Source of the DNA: Jiangella mangrovi
GTDB lineage: Bacteria > Actinomycetota > Actinomycetes > Jiangellales > Jiangellaceae
Length of the DNA: 64,000 bases
Direction: 5' to 3'
Assembly (NCBI RefSeq): GCF_014204975.1
Contig: NZ_JACHMM010000001.1
Span: 1,364,001 to 1,428,000, forward strand
This document shows positions 28,324 to 36,445 of the stretch, piece after piece. The notes under the pieces were generated by a model. The model worked only from the letters and a program-made list of their open reading frames with translations. It had not been told where the DNA came from and ran no database searches. Position 1 is the first letter of the stretch; the number at the start of each line of letters is the position of its first letter. A program made the position numbers and the translations under genes.

Positions 28324-29807
28324 CCACTGCGTCAGTTGAAGAGGTCGTACACAGGTTCTCTCGGCGACCGGGATATCGCCTTGTCACCTACCGGCAGGTT
28401 GGTCTTCCGTTCTGGGACGTGGCTCTAAAGTGTCGCCTTCTGGCGAAGAAGCGGTTGTCAGTCCTGGAAGAATTTGTCCTTCGGTCCGTTGAGGCCGGGA
28501 TTAGACACAGCGACGATGTGTCACGCTTCCTCGGACTTTCGGAGCGTATGGTCGAGAGCATTATGGGAGGTCTTGTCGCCACGCGGCACCTTGCTCCAGT
28601 TAGGTCTAATGGCGCTGCGCCCGAAATACACTTTGTGCTGACTGAGCACGGCAGACTCATTTTGAGTGAACTAGTGGCAATTGTCGCGCAGGAGGAAGTG
28701 CTACGTCTCGCCTATGATGGCCTGACTACTGAGTACAAGGTCGTCGATAACTCTTTGCGATGGCGGCCGCGGGATCTTCGCGACCACGATATTCTGGAGA
28801 TTCCGGCCTTCCCTGCCGATCCGCCAACAGTCGGCCCGTCTGAGACCTCGGCCGTAAGGACCGCATTAGATGATGTGACCCGGAAGGCGGACAAGGAGCT
28901 CCTCACCGTCCTGGGGCTTGCCGAGAAGCGCGAGAAATTCTTTCTGCGCGCAGTTGCGCTTGTATTTGAGTCGGCTGATCGTGCTGATGAGACTTCGGTG
29001 CACTTCATAATCGATGGACGTGCGAGCGAACAGCACGATCTCGCGTTCGCACGCGCAGAAGGTCAACGAAAGCTAGGTATAGTAGGATCACTCCGCGAGT
29101 CGGCATCTGCGGTGGACGCGGTGATCGGGGACCAGCTCGTGGCTCAACGTACCGATGAGACCGAGATCATCGCATTGCGTAGGCTAACCGAGGATTACAA
29201 GAATCAATTGGTAGCCGTCGAGGCACGCACGCTGTCAGCGACGGACCAGCAGCAGGATGATCTGGTTGATAAGGCCTCGACTTTGGCCGTTAAGCTGGAT
29301 GAAGCCGAAGCGGCGCTCGCTGCGATTCCTGTGAGAGTCCTCGAAGTACATGAGCATGCACCGCTTCTCTTCGATGCACTCAAGGGTGCAAGGGAAAAAC
29401 TCCTTATCGTGTCGCCCTGGATACGCGCTGCCGTTGTCACCCCTGCGTTCATGGCCGCCCTCGAAACGCTACTGAAGAAGGGTGTTACCATTTCGATAGG
29501 ATACGGCATTGGCGATGACGGCGGCTCTCACGGCAAGGACAGGGACGCAGAGGCCGCCCTCAAGGAGATGGCGCTCAAGTATGCGAACTTTAACTTTAGA
29601 CGCTTAGGTGACACACATGCCAAGGTGCTCATCCTAGATGAGCGATATGCCGTCGTAACGAGCTTTAATTGGCTATCCTTTAAGGGCGATCCCGACCGCC
29701 CATTTCGAGATGAGCGCGGCACCCTAATAACTCTTGCGTCGGAGATCGAGCGCTTGTATCAAGACTATTTCACTCGCATCTCCAGTAGCCAAGGTAGTTT
29801 ACGTTGA
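28320..29807 (+). CDS. mkoB: Winged-helix and phospholipase D-like phosphodiesterase (type I Mokosh MkoB-like)
   Basis: A 495-residue partner of the kinase-helicase, starting at GTG 28320 inside its stop (GTGA overlap). Residues about 45-115 look like a winged helix (VEAGIRHSDDVSRFLGLSER, then a wing-like ATRHLAPV). Residues about 270-325 are charged and helical, probably a coiled coil. The C-terminus from about 355 is a PLD-type domain: LLIVSPWIR, then the catalytic HAKVLILD with His433, Lys435 and Asp440 (HxKx4D) and the following SFN. Only one HKD motif is present, so the active form is probably a dimer. In the proposed Mokosh scheme it would be the nuclease. It has the same low GC as its partner. 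Confidence 0.75.
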   Translation: MTTASVEEVVHRFSRRPGYRLVTYRQVGLPFWDVALKCRLLAKKRLSVLEEFVLRSVEAGIRHSDDVSRFLGLSERMVESIMGGLVATRHLAPVRSNGAAPEIHFVLTEHGRLILSELVAIVAQEEVLRLAYDGLTTEYKVVDNSLRWRPRDLRDHDILEIPAFPADPPTVGPSETSAVRTALDDVTRKADKELLTVLGLAEKREKFFLRAVALVFESADRADETSVHFIIDGRASEQHDLAFARAEGQRKLGIVGSLRESASAVDAVIGDQLVAQRTDETEIIALRRLTEDYKNQLVAVEARTLSATDQQQDDLVDKASTLAVKLDEAEAALAAIPVRVLEVHEHAPLLFDALKGAREKLLIVSPWIRAAVVTPAFMAALETLLKKGVTISIGYGIGDDGGSHGKDRDAEAALKEMALKYANFNFRRLGDTHAKVLILDERYAVVTSFNWLSFKGDPDRPFRDERGTLITLASEIERLYQDYFTRISSSQGSLR

Positions 29808-29946
29808 TGTTTTTTCCGGGCTGGTCGCTGCCAGCCAGATCGCACGGTAGTTTCCTTGGTGATCTAGCAGGGCGCAATAGGCCGAGGCTGCGTTCGTAAG
29901 CGTGCCGGGCAAGGACCTGATACGTGTAGTCCGGTTAGCAGTCGAG

Positions 29947-30636
29947 CTACGACTGCGCGACCTTGGCGGCGACCGCGAGCTCGTCGACGAGGTCGTTCAT
30001 GGGGTGGCCGGAGTGGCCCTTGACCCAGTGGAAGACGACGTCGCCGCGCTCGTCGACCATGTCGACCAGCGGCTCCCAGAGGTCGCGGTTGGCGACCGGC
30101 GACTTGCTGGAGGTGACCCAGCCGCGGGCCAGCCAGTTGCGCCACCAGCCGTCGCGGAAGCAGTTGACCACGTAGGCGGAGTCGCTGACGACGACCAGCG
30201 GGCCGGAGAGCGCGCGGACGGCCTCGAGCGCGGCCGTGATCTCCATGCGCTGGTTGGTGGTGCTGGGAGCGGAGCCGGAGGCGAACCGGTCGCGGTCGAT
30301 GGCCCACGCCCAGCCGCCCGGGCCGGGTGTGCCGGAGCAGGCGCCATCGGTGTAGACCTCGATGGCACCCTCGGGCGCCGCCATGGCCGCCGGACGCGGC
30401 CGCTTGGCGCGCGCCTTGCCGGCCGAAGCGGCGGAGGTGGGGGCGACGGCGACGAGCTCGCCCTGCTGCGCGCCGTCGGGCAGGTCGATCAGCGCGGGGC
30501 TGGCCGCGCAGTCCGCGTGCACCCATGCACGGTTGCGGCCGCTGCCCGCGCTCTCGATCTCGGCACCCGGCTGGATGTCTCCACCGCACGTTCCACACCG
30601 GCCGGCGAACTTCGCGAGCACGAGCACCTCTCCCAT
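29947..30636 (-). CDS. rnhA: Ribonuclease HI with N-terminal zinc-binding module
   Basis: RNase HI degrades the RNA strand of RNA-DNA hybrids. The 229-residue protein is about 75 longer than E. coli RNase HI because of an N-terminal extension with C14-x2-C17 and H40-x2-C43, a likely single zinc site, followed by an Ala/Lys/Arg-rich linker. The catalytic domain begins at about residue 87, with YTDGACSG, RMEITAALEAV, VVSDSAYVV and HPMNDLVDELA carrying the acidic residues. It is the first host-like gene after the low-GC island and is convergent with mkoB. An in-frame GTG at 30639 is an alternative start. Confidence 0.9.
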   Translation of the reverse strand: MGEVLVLAKFAGRCGTCGGDIQPGAEIESAGSGRNRAWVHADCAASPALIDLPDGAQQGELVAVAPTSAASAGKARAKRPRPAAMAAPEGAIEVYTDGACSGTPGPGGWAWAIDRDRFASGSAPSTTNQRMEITAALEAVRALSGPLVVVSDSAYVVNCFRDGWWRNWLARGWVTSSKSPVANRDLWEPLVDMVDERGDVVFHWVKGHSGHPMNDLVDELAVAAKVAQS

Positions 30637-30693
30637 CACCGAACGACTGACGACTCCCGGAACCTTACCGGCGGGCGCCGACAGGACCGTGGA

Positions 30694-31605
30694 TCACGCG
30701 CGACGACGCAGCAGAACCTCGGCCAGGGCGACATCGGCGGGGTCGAGCGCGGCCTTCCCGTCCTCGATCTCCCACAGCGCGTTCTGCAGGATCCGGCCGA
30801 GCGTCCAGCCCACGGCAGCGGCCCGGTCGACCCCGGCGATCTCGGTGAGAAGGTCGAACCGGCGCAGCACGACCCGCTCGACGTCCCCGGCGACGACGGC
30901 GTCCCAGCGGCTGTTCAGCGCCGGCCAGAGGTCGAAGCCCGGATCGCCGGCCAGCGGCACGGGGTCGATCGCCAGCCACGGCTCCCGCTCCCCGGCCAGC
31001 ACGTTCTGGTCGTGCAGGTCCCAGTGCAGCAACCGGTCCCCGGCGGCGGGCAGCAGGTCGGCGACGGCGTCCGCACAGGTCCGCGTCAACTCGCGTTCGC
31101 CCGCATCACCCAGCAACGACGCCGCAGCGGGCGCCATCGCCACCATGGCGGCCGCGACGTCGGCGAGCCGCGGCAGCCCGGCCGGCGCGGGCCGCACGGT
31201 CAGGCGGGCCAGCAACTCGCCGACGACGGTCATGACGGCGTCGTCGTCGCCCGCCGACGCCAGCGGCCGCGAACCGTCGAGCCGCTCCAGCAGCATCGCG
31301 CCGGTCGCGGCATCGTGGTCGAGCAGCCGGACCGCGCCGTCACCGTCCCACGCGCGCAGCCCGAGGACGGCGACGGTGTTCTCCTCGCCCACCGGCTGCA
31401 GCCGCAGGACCGCGCGCGTGCCGTCGGCGCGGTTGACCGGCACGACCAGCGCCGCCATGCCGTTCCCGGCGGCCCCGTCCGGACGCAGTCCCCACTGCCG
31501 CAGCATCTCGTCGGCCAGTCGCGGCAGTCCGGTCAGCCAGGCCCGCCCGGCGTCGTCGCGCCCGTACGACGCGACGAGCGCGGCCGGCGCCTCGTCGATG
31601 ATCAC
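30694..31605 (-). CDS. Aminoglycoside/hydroxyurea phosphotransferase family kinase (APH(6)/Hur type)
   Basis: A 303-residue antibiotic-kinase-like protein. The catalytic loop is LLHWDLHDQNVLAG near residue 195, followed by the metal motif AIDPVPLAGDPGFDLWP, and both are diagnostic of the APH(6)/hydroxyurea kinase family. The N-lobe contains AVLRLQPVGEENTVAVLGLRAWDGDGAVRLL, with the stretch corresponding to the ATP-binding sheet. It may phosphorylate a streptomycin-like or related compound, but chromosomal members often have no proven resistance role. The GTG start is preceded by TACGAT 6 bases upstream, fitting a leaderless transcript. Confidence 0.83.
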   Translation of the reverse strand: MIIDEAPAALVASYGRDDAGRAWLTGLPRLADEMLRQWGLRPDGAAGNGMAALVVPVNRADGTRAVLRLQPVGEENTVAVLGLRAWDGDGAVRLLDHDAATGAMLLERLDGSRPLASAGDDDAVMTVVGELLARLTVRPAPAGLPRLADVAAAMVAMAPAAASLLGDAGERELTRTCADAVADLLPAAGDRLLHWDLHDQNVLAGEREPWLAIDPVPLAGDPGFDLWPALNSRWDAVVAGDVERVVLRRFDLLTEIAGVDRAAAVGWTLGRILQNALWEIEDGKAALDPADVALAEVLLRRRA

Positions 31606-31769
31606 CCCGGCATCGTAAGGATCGCCGATCCGTCGGCAACCTTTAGCCAGCTATGGGTCTGCGTGCTTGATCCCGATCGACGCCCATCAACTGTCCGATC
31701 TTCCTGGCACGATCGCGCGGCGCCGCCGTGAACCGACTGCGGCACATGTCCCGAGGGGGGATTCCCACT

Positions 31770-32347
31770 ATGACCACGCCCTACGAACCAGTGCCGCCCT
31801 ACCTGAACCACCGCCGCCCAGCGGCTCCGATACCGCCGGACCACAGCGGATCAGACGTCGCCTGGTGGTGGCGGCGTCCATCGTCGGCGCGTTCATCGTC
31901 GGCACGGTGGTTGGCATCGCCGTCGATGGCGGCGATTCGGACACGGCCACCGCCGCGCCGAGCGAGAAGGCAGAGGAATCGAGTGGAGCAGCTGTGGCAC
32001 CGCCTCCGAGGCCGCAGCCAGAGCCCGAACCCGAGCCGACCTACTACGAGCCGACACCCGAGGACTACCTGCTGACCATCAAGGTGCTCGAGCAGACTTG
32101 CTTTGGCAGCGCGGGCTGCAACGTCAGCTACCGCATCGAGGTGACGTCCCTGTATCTCGGTGAGGTCGATCCCAACGCGACCTACGAACTCACCTACGAG
32201 ATCCAGGGAGGCGAGGACACCCGCATCAACACCCTGGAGATCACGGGCGATCGCTACTCCGTCGATGAGCAGGAAATGGTCAGCACGCCATCAGAGGACA
32301 CCGAACTGGCGGCTGTTGTCACCGATGTGTCCAAGCGGGGGCTTTGA
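31770..32347 (+). pseudogene. Small single-pass membrane/secreted protein gene with a reading-frame break
   Basis: A GAGGGGGG site precedes an ATG at 31770, whose frame gives the typical Pro/Tyr-rich start MTTPYEPVPPYLNHRRPAAP. The frame then becomes meaningless, while a frame shifted by -1 from about 31841 gives RRRLVVAASIVGAFIVGTVVGIAVD (a membrane anchor), a Pro/Glu linker and an extracytoplasmic domain (LLTIKVLEQTCFGSAGCNVSYRIEV) ending at 32347. No ordinary start exists in the second frame after a TTG at 31667. One missing base near 31841 would restore a protein of about 192 residues. This is either a true frameshift mutation or a sequence error. The domain resembles FxLYD-like extracellular modules; function unknown. 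Confidence 0.65.
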
Positions 32348-32394
32348 GGACCGCGGTTTCGGCGGCGGGTGACCCACCGCCGAAACCGGGCCTC
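32346..32394. terminator. Bidirectional hairpin between convergent genes
   Basis: A perfect 12-bp stem with arms at 32354-32365 and 32377-32388, extended by GAGG (32346-32349) and CCTC (32391-32394). It lies exactly between the stop of the small membrane protein frame and the stop of the UvrA-like gene. There is no T-run, as is common in high-GC Actinomycetes. Confidence 0.65.
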
Positions 32395-34660
32395 AGCCGG
32401 CGAGGTAGCGGGCCAGGTACTCGCCGGTGTACGTCGACCCGTCGGCAGCCAGGGCGGCCGGCGTCCCCTCGAACACGACCCGGCCGCCGTCGTGGCCGGC
32501 GCCGGGACCGAGGTCGACGATCCAGTCCGCCGCCGCGACCACGTCGAGGTTGTGCTCGATGACCACCAGTGTGTTGCCCTCGTCGACGAGCCGGTGCAGC
32601 AGCGCGATGAGGTGCGCGACGTCGGCGAGGTGCAGGCCGGTGGTGGGCTCGTCGAGCACGTAGAAGCGTCCCCCGGCGACCAGCTCGCTGGCCAGCTTCA
32701 GCCGCTGCCGCTCGCCGCCGGACAGGGTGGTGAGGGTCTGGCCGAGCGTGAGGTAGTCGAGGCCGACGTCGCTCATGCGCCGCAGCACCGGGACGATCGC
32801 CTTCTCGGTGAAGTACTCCAGCGCCTCGGCGACGCTCAGCTCGAACACGTCGGCGATGGACTTGCCGCGCACGAGGTACTGCTGCGCCTCGTCCTTGAAC
32901 CGGCGGCCGCGGCAGACCTCGCAGACGGTGGTGACGCCGTCCATGAACGCGAGGTCGGTGAAGATGACCCCGGCACCCTGGCACTCCGGGCAGGCGCCGG
33001 TGGAGTTGGGGCTGAACATCGCGGCCGGAGCCCCGGTCGAGCGGGCGAACAGCGCCCTGATCGGGTCGAGCACGCCGGTGAACGTGGCCGGGCTGGACCG
33101 CCGCGACCCGCGGATGGCGCTCTGGTCGAGCATGACGGCGTCGGGCCGGACGGCGGGCAGGTGGCCGCGGACGAGGCTGCTCTTCCCCGACCCCGCAACC
33201 CCCGTGACCACCGTCAGCACCCCCAGCGGGAGGTCGACGGTGACATCGTGCAGGTTGTGCGTCGACGCGTTCTCGACGCGCACGGTGCCCGACGGCGTCC
33301 GCACGGCGCCCGCGTCGCGCGAGAGCCGCGCCGCCCTCAGGCCCTCACCGGTCCGCGTCTCGGACTTCACCAGCGCGTCGTACGTCCCCTCGAACGTGAT
33401 GGCACCACCCGCCCGCCCCGCCCCCGGCCCCATGTCGACGCAGTGGTCGGCGATGGCCATGATCTCCGGGTCGTGCTCGACGACGACGACGGTGTTGCCC
33501 TTGTCGCGCAGCTCGATGAGCAGGTCGCCGAGGCGGTGCACGTCGCGCGGATGCAGGCCGACCGTGGGCTCGTCGAACACGTACAGCATGTCGGACAGGC
33601 TGCTACCGAGGTGCCGGACCATCTTGACCCGCTGCGACTCGCCGCCGGACAGCGTGGATGTCGCGCGGTCGAGGCTGAGGTAGCCGAGCCCGAGGATGCC
33701 CAGCCGCCCGACCTGCTCCGCGGCGTCCTGCACGAGCGGGGCCACCACGGGGTCGTCGATGGCCCGCAGCACGTCGACGAGGTCGTCGGCCTGCATGGCG
33801 TTGAGGTCGGCGATGGAGCGACCGTCGATCAGCGACGAGCGAGCGTTCGACGACAGCCGGGTGCCGCCGCAGTCCGGGCACACCCCGCGCGTGACGATGC
33901 GCTCGAACGCCTCGCGCGTCTTGCCCTTGTAGGCGTCGACCTCTTTGTGCAGGTAGAGCCGGTTGAACCGAGCGATGACCCCCTCGTAGCTGGTGACGTC
34001 GGGGTTCGGCGCCTTCAGCTCGTTCAGCTCGGGATACAGCAGAATGTGCCACTGCTCGTCGGTGTAGTCGCGCAGCGGCAGCGCCGGGTCGAAGAACCCG
34101 CTGTTGGCGTAGCTGCGCCAGAACCACTGCCCGACCCCGAACGCCGGGAACGTCAGGGCGCCGTCCTGCAGCGACCGGTCGCGGTCGAGCAGCTGCGACT
34201 CGTCGACCACGCTGACGACGCCCAGGCCCTGGCAGGCCGGGCACATGCCGGACGGGTCGTTGAACGAGAACGCGTTGGAGTAGCCGGCGAACGGCCGGCC
34301 GGCGCGCGAGAAGATCAGCCGCAGCCGTGCCCCGATGTCGGTGACCGTGCCGACGGTGGACCGTGCGCCGCCGCCGAGCCGCTTCTGGTCGACGACGGTG
34401 ACGGCGCACAGGTGCGACAGCCGGTCCACGTCGGGCTGGCCGTAGCTGGGCAGCCGGTTCTGCGCGAACGCGCTGAACGTCGCGTTGAGCTGACGCTGCG
34501 ACTCCGCCGCGAGCGTGTCGAAGACCAGTGACGACTTGCCCGACCCCGAGACGCCGGTGACCACCGTCAGCCGGCGTTTCGGGATGTCGACGTCGACGTT
34601 CTTCAGCGTGTGCTCACGGGCACCTCGGACCTCGATGAAGCCGTAGTCGGCCTCGGTCAT
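32393..34660 (-). CDS. UvrA-like excinuclease ATPase (UvrA2/DrrC type)
   Basis: A 755-residue twin-ATPase protein of the UvrA2/DrrC group, shorter than housekeeping UvrA. It has Walker A GVSGSGKSS near residue 35 and GVAGSGKSS near 465, signatures LSGGESQR and LSGGERQR, and Cys pairs of zinc modules (CPACQG, CPDCGG, CPECQG and CEVCRG). DrrC-like proteins protect producers of DNA-intercalating drugs by acting on drug-bound DNA. It overlaps the permease gene by 4 bp and forms a DrrA-DrrB-DrrC-like operon under the TetR at 36446. The ATG at 34660 gives the standard start. Confidence 0.88.
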   Translation of the reverse strand: MTEADYGFIEVRGAREHTLKNVDVDIPKRRLTVVTGVSGSGKSSLVFDTLAAESQRQLNATFSAFAQNRLPSYGQPDVDRLSHLCAVTVVDQKRLGGGARSTVGTVTDIGARLRLIFSRAGRPFAGYSNAFSFNDPSGMCPACQGLGVVSVVDESQLLDRDRSLQDGALTFPAFGVGQWFWRSYANSGFFDPALPLRDYTDEQWHILLYPELNELKAPNPDVTSYEGVIARFNRLYLHKEVDAYKGKTREAFERIVTRGVCPDCGGTRLSSNARSSLIDGRSIADLNAMQADDLVDVLRAIDDPVVAPLVQDAAEQVGRLGILGLGYLSLDRATSTLSGGESQRVKMVRHLGSSLSDMLYVFDEPTVGLHPRDVHRLGDLLIELRDKGNTVVVVEHDPEIMAIADHCVDMGPGAGRAGGAITFEGTYDALVKSETRTGEGLRAARLSRDAGAVRTPSGTVRVENASTHNLHDVTVDLPLGVLTVVTGVAGSGKSSLVRGHLPAVRPDAVMLDQSAIRGSRRSSPATFTGVLDPIRALFARSTGAPAAMFSPNSTGACPECQGAGVIFTDLAFMDGVTTVCEVCRGRRFKDEAQQYLVRGKSIADVFELSVAEALEYFTEKAIVPVLRRMSDVGLDYLTLGQTLTTLSGGERQRLKLASELVAGGRFYVLDEPTTGLHLADVAHLIALLHRLVDEGNTLVVIEHNLDVVAAADWIVDLGPGAGHDGGRVVFEGTPAALAADGSTYTGEYLARYLAG

Positions 34661-35436
34661 CGGTTCAACCTCCGGTAGGCGACAGCGGACAGCGGTGCGA
34701 ACACCGCCACCATCAGGATCGGCCAGATCACTGACAACATCTGTCCGTGATCGGCCGGCCAACTCCCGCCGGCGACGCCCGGGTTGCCGAACAGCTCGCG
34801 CACCGCGTCCGCCGTCGCCGACAGCGGGTTCCACTCCGCCGCGGCGCCGAGCCAGGCCGGCATGGTCGCCGGGTCGAGGAACACCGTCGACAGGAAGCCG
34901 ACCGGCCAGACCAGGATCTGCGCCGCGGCGACGGCCTCAGGCCCGGGTGCCTTCAGCCCCAGGTAGATGCCGACCCAGAGCAGCCCGAACCTCAGCAGGA
35001 GCAGCAGCCCGAACGCCGCGACGATGTCGCCCACACCGCCGGACCACCGCCAGCCGAGCGCGAACCCGGCCACCGTCATCGCGGCCAGCCCGGCGACCGA
35101 GGCGGCCAGGTCGGCCAGGCAGCGCCCGGCCAGGACCGCGCCGCTGTGCATCGGCAGCGACCGGAACCGGTCCGTCACGCCACGCGATGCGTCGGTCGTG
35201 ATGGCCGCCATGGTCGTCTCGAGTCCGAACAGCATCGTCAGGGCCAGTACCCCGGGGACGACGAACGGCACGTAGTCGGCCGCGCTGCCGGCGATCGCGC
35301 CGCCGAACAGCCCGCCCATCATCAGCACCACCAGCACCGGAAACAACAGCGTGACCAGGAACGGCACCGGCTGCGCGCGCCAGTGGCCGACCGTACGGCC
35401 GGCCAGCACCATGGCGTCGTGGGTGAGCGAGCTCAT
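34657..35436 (-). CDS. ABC-2 type drug exporter permease (DrrB-like)
   Basis: A 259-residue permease of the ABC-2 type with six predicted membrane segments and the conserved VPFVVPGVLALTMLFGLETTMAAITTDASRGVTDRFRSLPM, of which the central part is the family signature region. It pairs with the ATPase encoded directly upstream and exports an amphipathic drug-like compound. The start is preceded by GAGGTGG, and there are ATGA overlaps with genes on both sides, showing tight coupling. Confidence 0.88.
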   Translation of the reverse strand: MSSLTHDAMVLAGRTVGHWRAQPVPFLVTLLFPVLVVLMMGGLFGGAIAGSAADYVPFVVPGVLALTMLFGLETTMAAITTDASRGVTDRFRSLPMHSGAVLAGRCLADLAASVAGLAAMTVAGFALGWRWSGGVGDIVAAFGLLLLLRFGLLWVGIYLGLKAPGPEAVAAAQILVWPVGFLSTVFLDPATMPAWLGAAAEWNPLSATADAVRELFGNPGVAGGSWPADHGQMLSVIWPILMVAVFAPLSAVAYRRLNR

Positions 35437-36380
35437 CGGGCCACCTCCTCGGCAGTGCGGTTCACGTGCACGAACACGTCGTCGAGCGTGGGCCGGCGGA
35501 CGGCGACGTCGCGGGGCTCGACGCCCGCCGCCGACCACGCGCCGCAGAGCCGGGTGACGGCGACGGCGTCGGCCACCGGCACCGCCACGCTCACGCCGTC
35601 GACGACCACCGGCCCGACGGCGTGAGCCTCGGCCGTGCGGGCGGCGGCGGCCGCGTCATCCGTAGACGGCAGAACCGCCTCGACCCGGGTGTCGCCGACC
35701 AGCGACGTCAGCTCGGCCGGACTCCCCTCGAGGACCACCCGGCCGTCGCGGAGCATGGCGACGTGGTCGGCGAGCTCCTCGGCCTCCTCGAGGTACTGCG
35801 TGGTCAGCAGCACCGTGACGCCGTCGTCGACCAGTCGCCGGACCGTGCCCCACACGTCGCGACGGGCGTCCGGGTCGAGCCCCGTCGTCGGCTCGTCGAC
35901 GAACAGCACCGACGGCGGCACGACCAGGCTCGCGGCGAGGTCGAGGCGACGCCGCATGCCGCCTGAGTAGGTGCCGACGGCGCGATCGGCCGCCTCGTCG
36001 AGCCCGAACCGCGTGATCAGCTCGGCAGCCCGGGCCCGCGCCGCCGCCTTCGACAGGCCACGCAGCCGGCCGAACAGCACCAGGTTCGCCCGGCCGCCCA
36101 GGATCTCGTCGACCGCGGCGTTCTGCCCCACCAGGCCGATGGCCCGGCGCACGCCGTCGCCGTCGGCCCGCACGTCGTGCCCGGCCACCGTCGCCGCCCC
36201 GTCGTCCATGGTCAGCAGCGTCGTCAGGATCCGCACCGCCGTCGTCTTGCCGGCGCCGTTGCGGCCCAGCAACGCGCAGACCGACCCGGCCGCGACCCGC
36301 AGGTCGAACCCGTCCAGTGCCGGCCGCTCCGTACCGCGGTAGTGCTTGCGCACCGACCGCGCCTCGATGGCTGTCTCCAC
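35433..36380 (-). CDS. ABC drug exporter ATP-binding protein (DrrA-like)
   Basis: A 315-residue ATPase with Walker A GRNGAGKTTAVRILTTLL near residue 35, the signature TYSGGMRRRLDLAASLV, Walker B VLFVDEPTTGLDPDAR and the H-loop replaced in the usual DrrA way (LLTTQYLEEAEELADH). The C-terminal 80 residues are the DrrA-specific extension (RRPTLDDVFVHV near the end). The GTG at 36380 follows GAGGAGGG with good spacing. It is the first gene of the exporter operon, directly behind the palindrome at 36402. Confidence 0.9.
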   Translation of the reverse strand: METAIEARSVRKHYRGTERPALDGFDLRVAAGSVCALLGRNGAGKTTAVRILTTLLTMDDGAATVAGHDVRADGDGVRRAIGLVGQNAAVDEILGGRANLVLFGRLRGLSKAAARARAAELITRFGLDEAADRAVGTYSGGMRRRLDLAASLVVPPSVLFVDEPTTGLDPDARRDVWGTVRRLVDDGVTVLLTTQYLEEAEELADHVAMLRDGRVVLEGSPAELTSLVGDTRVEAVLPSTDDAAAAARTAEAHAVGPVVVDGVSVAVPVADAVAVTRLCGAWSAAGVEPRDVAVRRPTLDDVFVHVNRTAEEVAR

Positions 36381-36401
36381 TCGCCCTCCTCGCGTCGAGT
36401 C

Positions 36402-36424
36402 GTACAGTGTACGGTACAACGTAC
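36402..36424. promoter_or_regulatory. TetR operator between the exporter operon and its regulator
   Basis: A 23-bp imperfect palindrome with a central unpaired base. Each arm has the pattern GTACnnTGTAC, and 9 of 11 arm positions pair. It lies in the 65-bp divergent region between the DrrA-like gene start (36380) and the TetR start (36446), so one dimer could repress both directions. Confidence 0.68.
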
Positions 36425-36445
36425 GGAAGGTGAGAGGATATTTCC

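Noticed and set aside
29813-29845. T-run followed by a GGCTGG/CCAGCC hairpin after mkoB, first taken for a terminator
   Set aside because: On the plus strand the T-run comes before the stem, and on the minus strand it becomes an A-run, so neither orientation gives a Rho-independent terminator.
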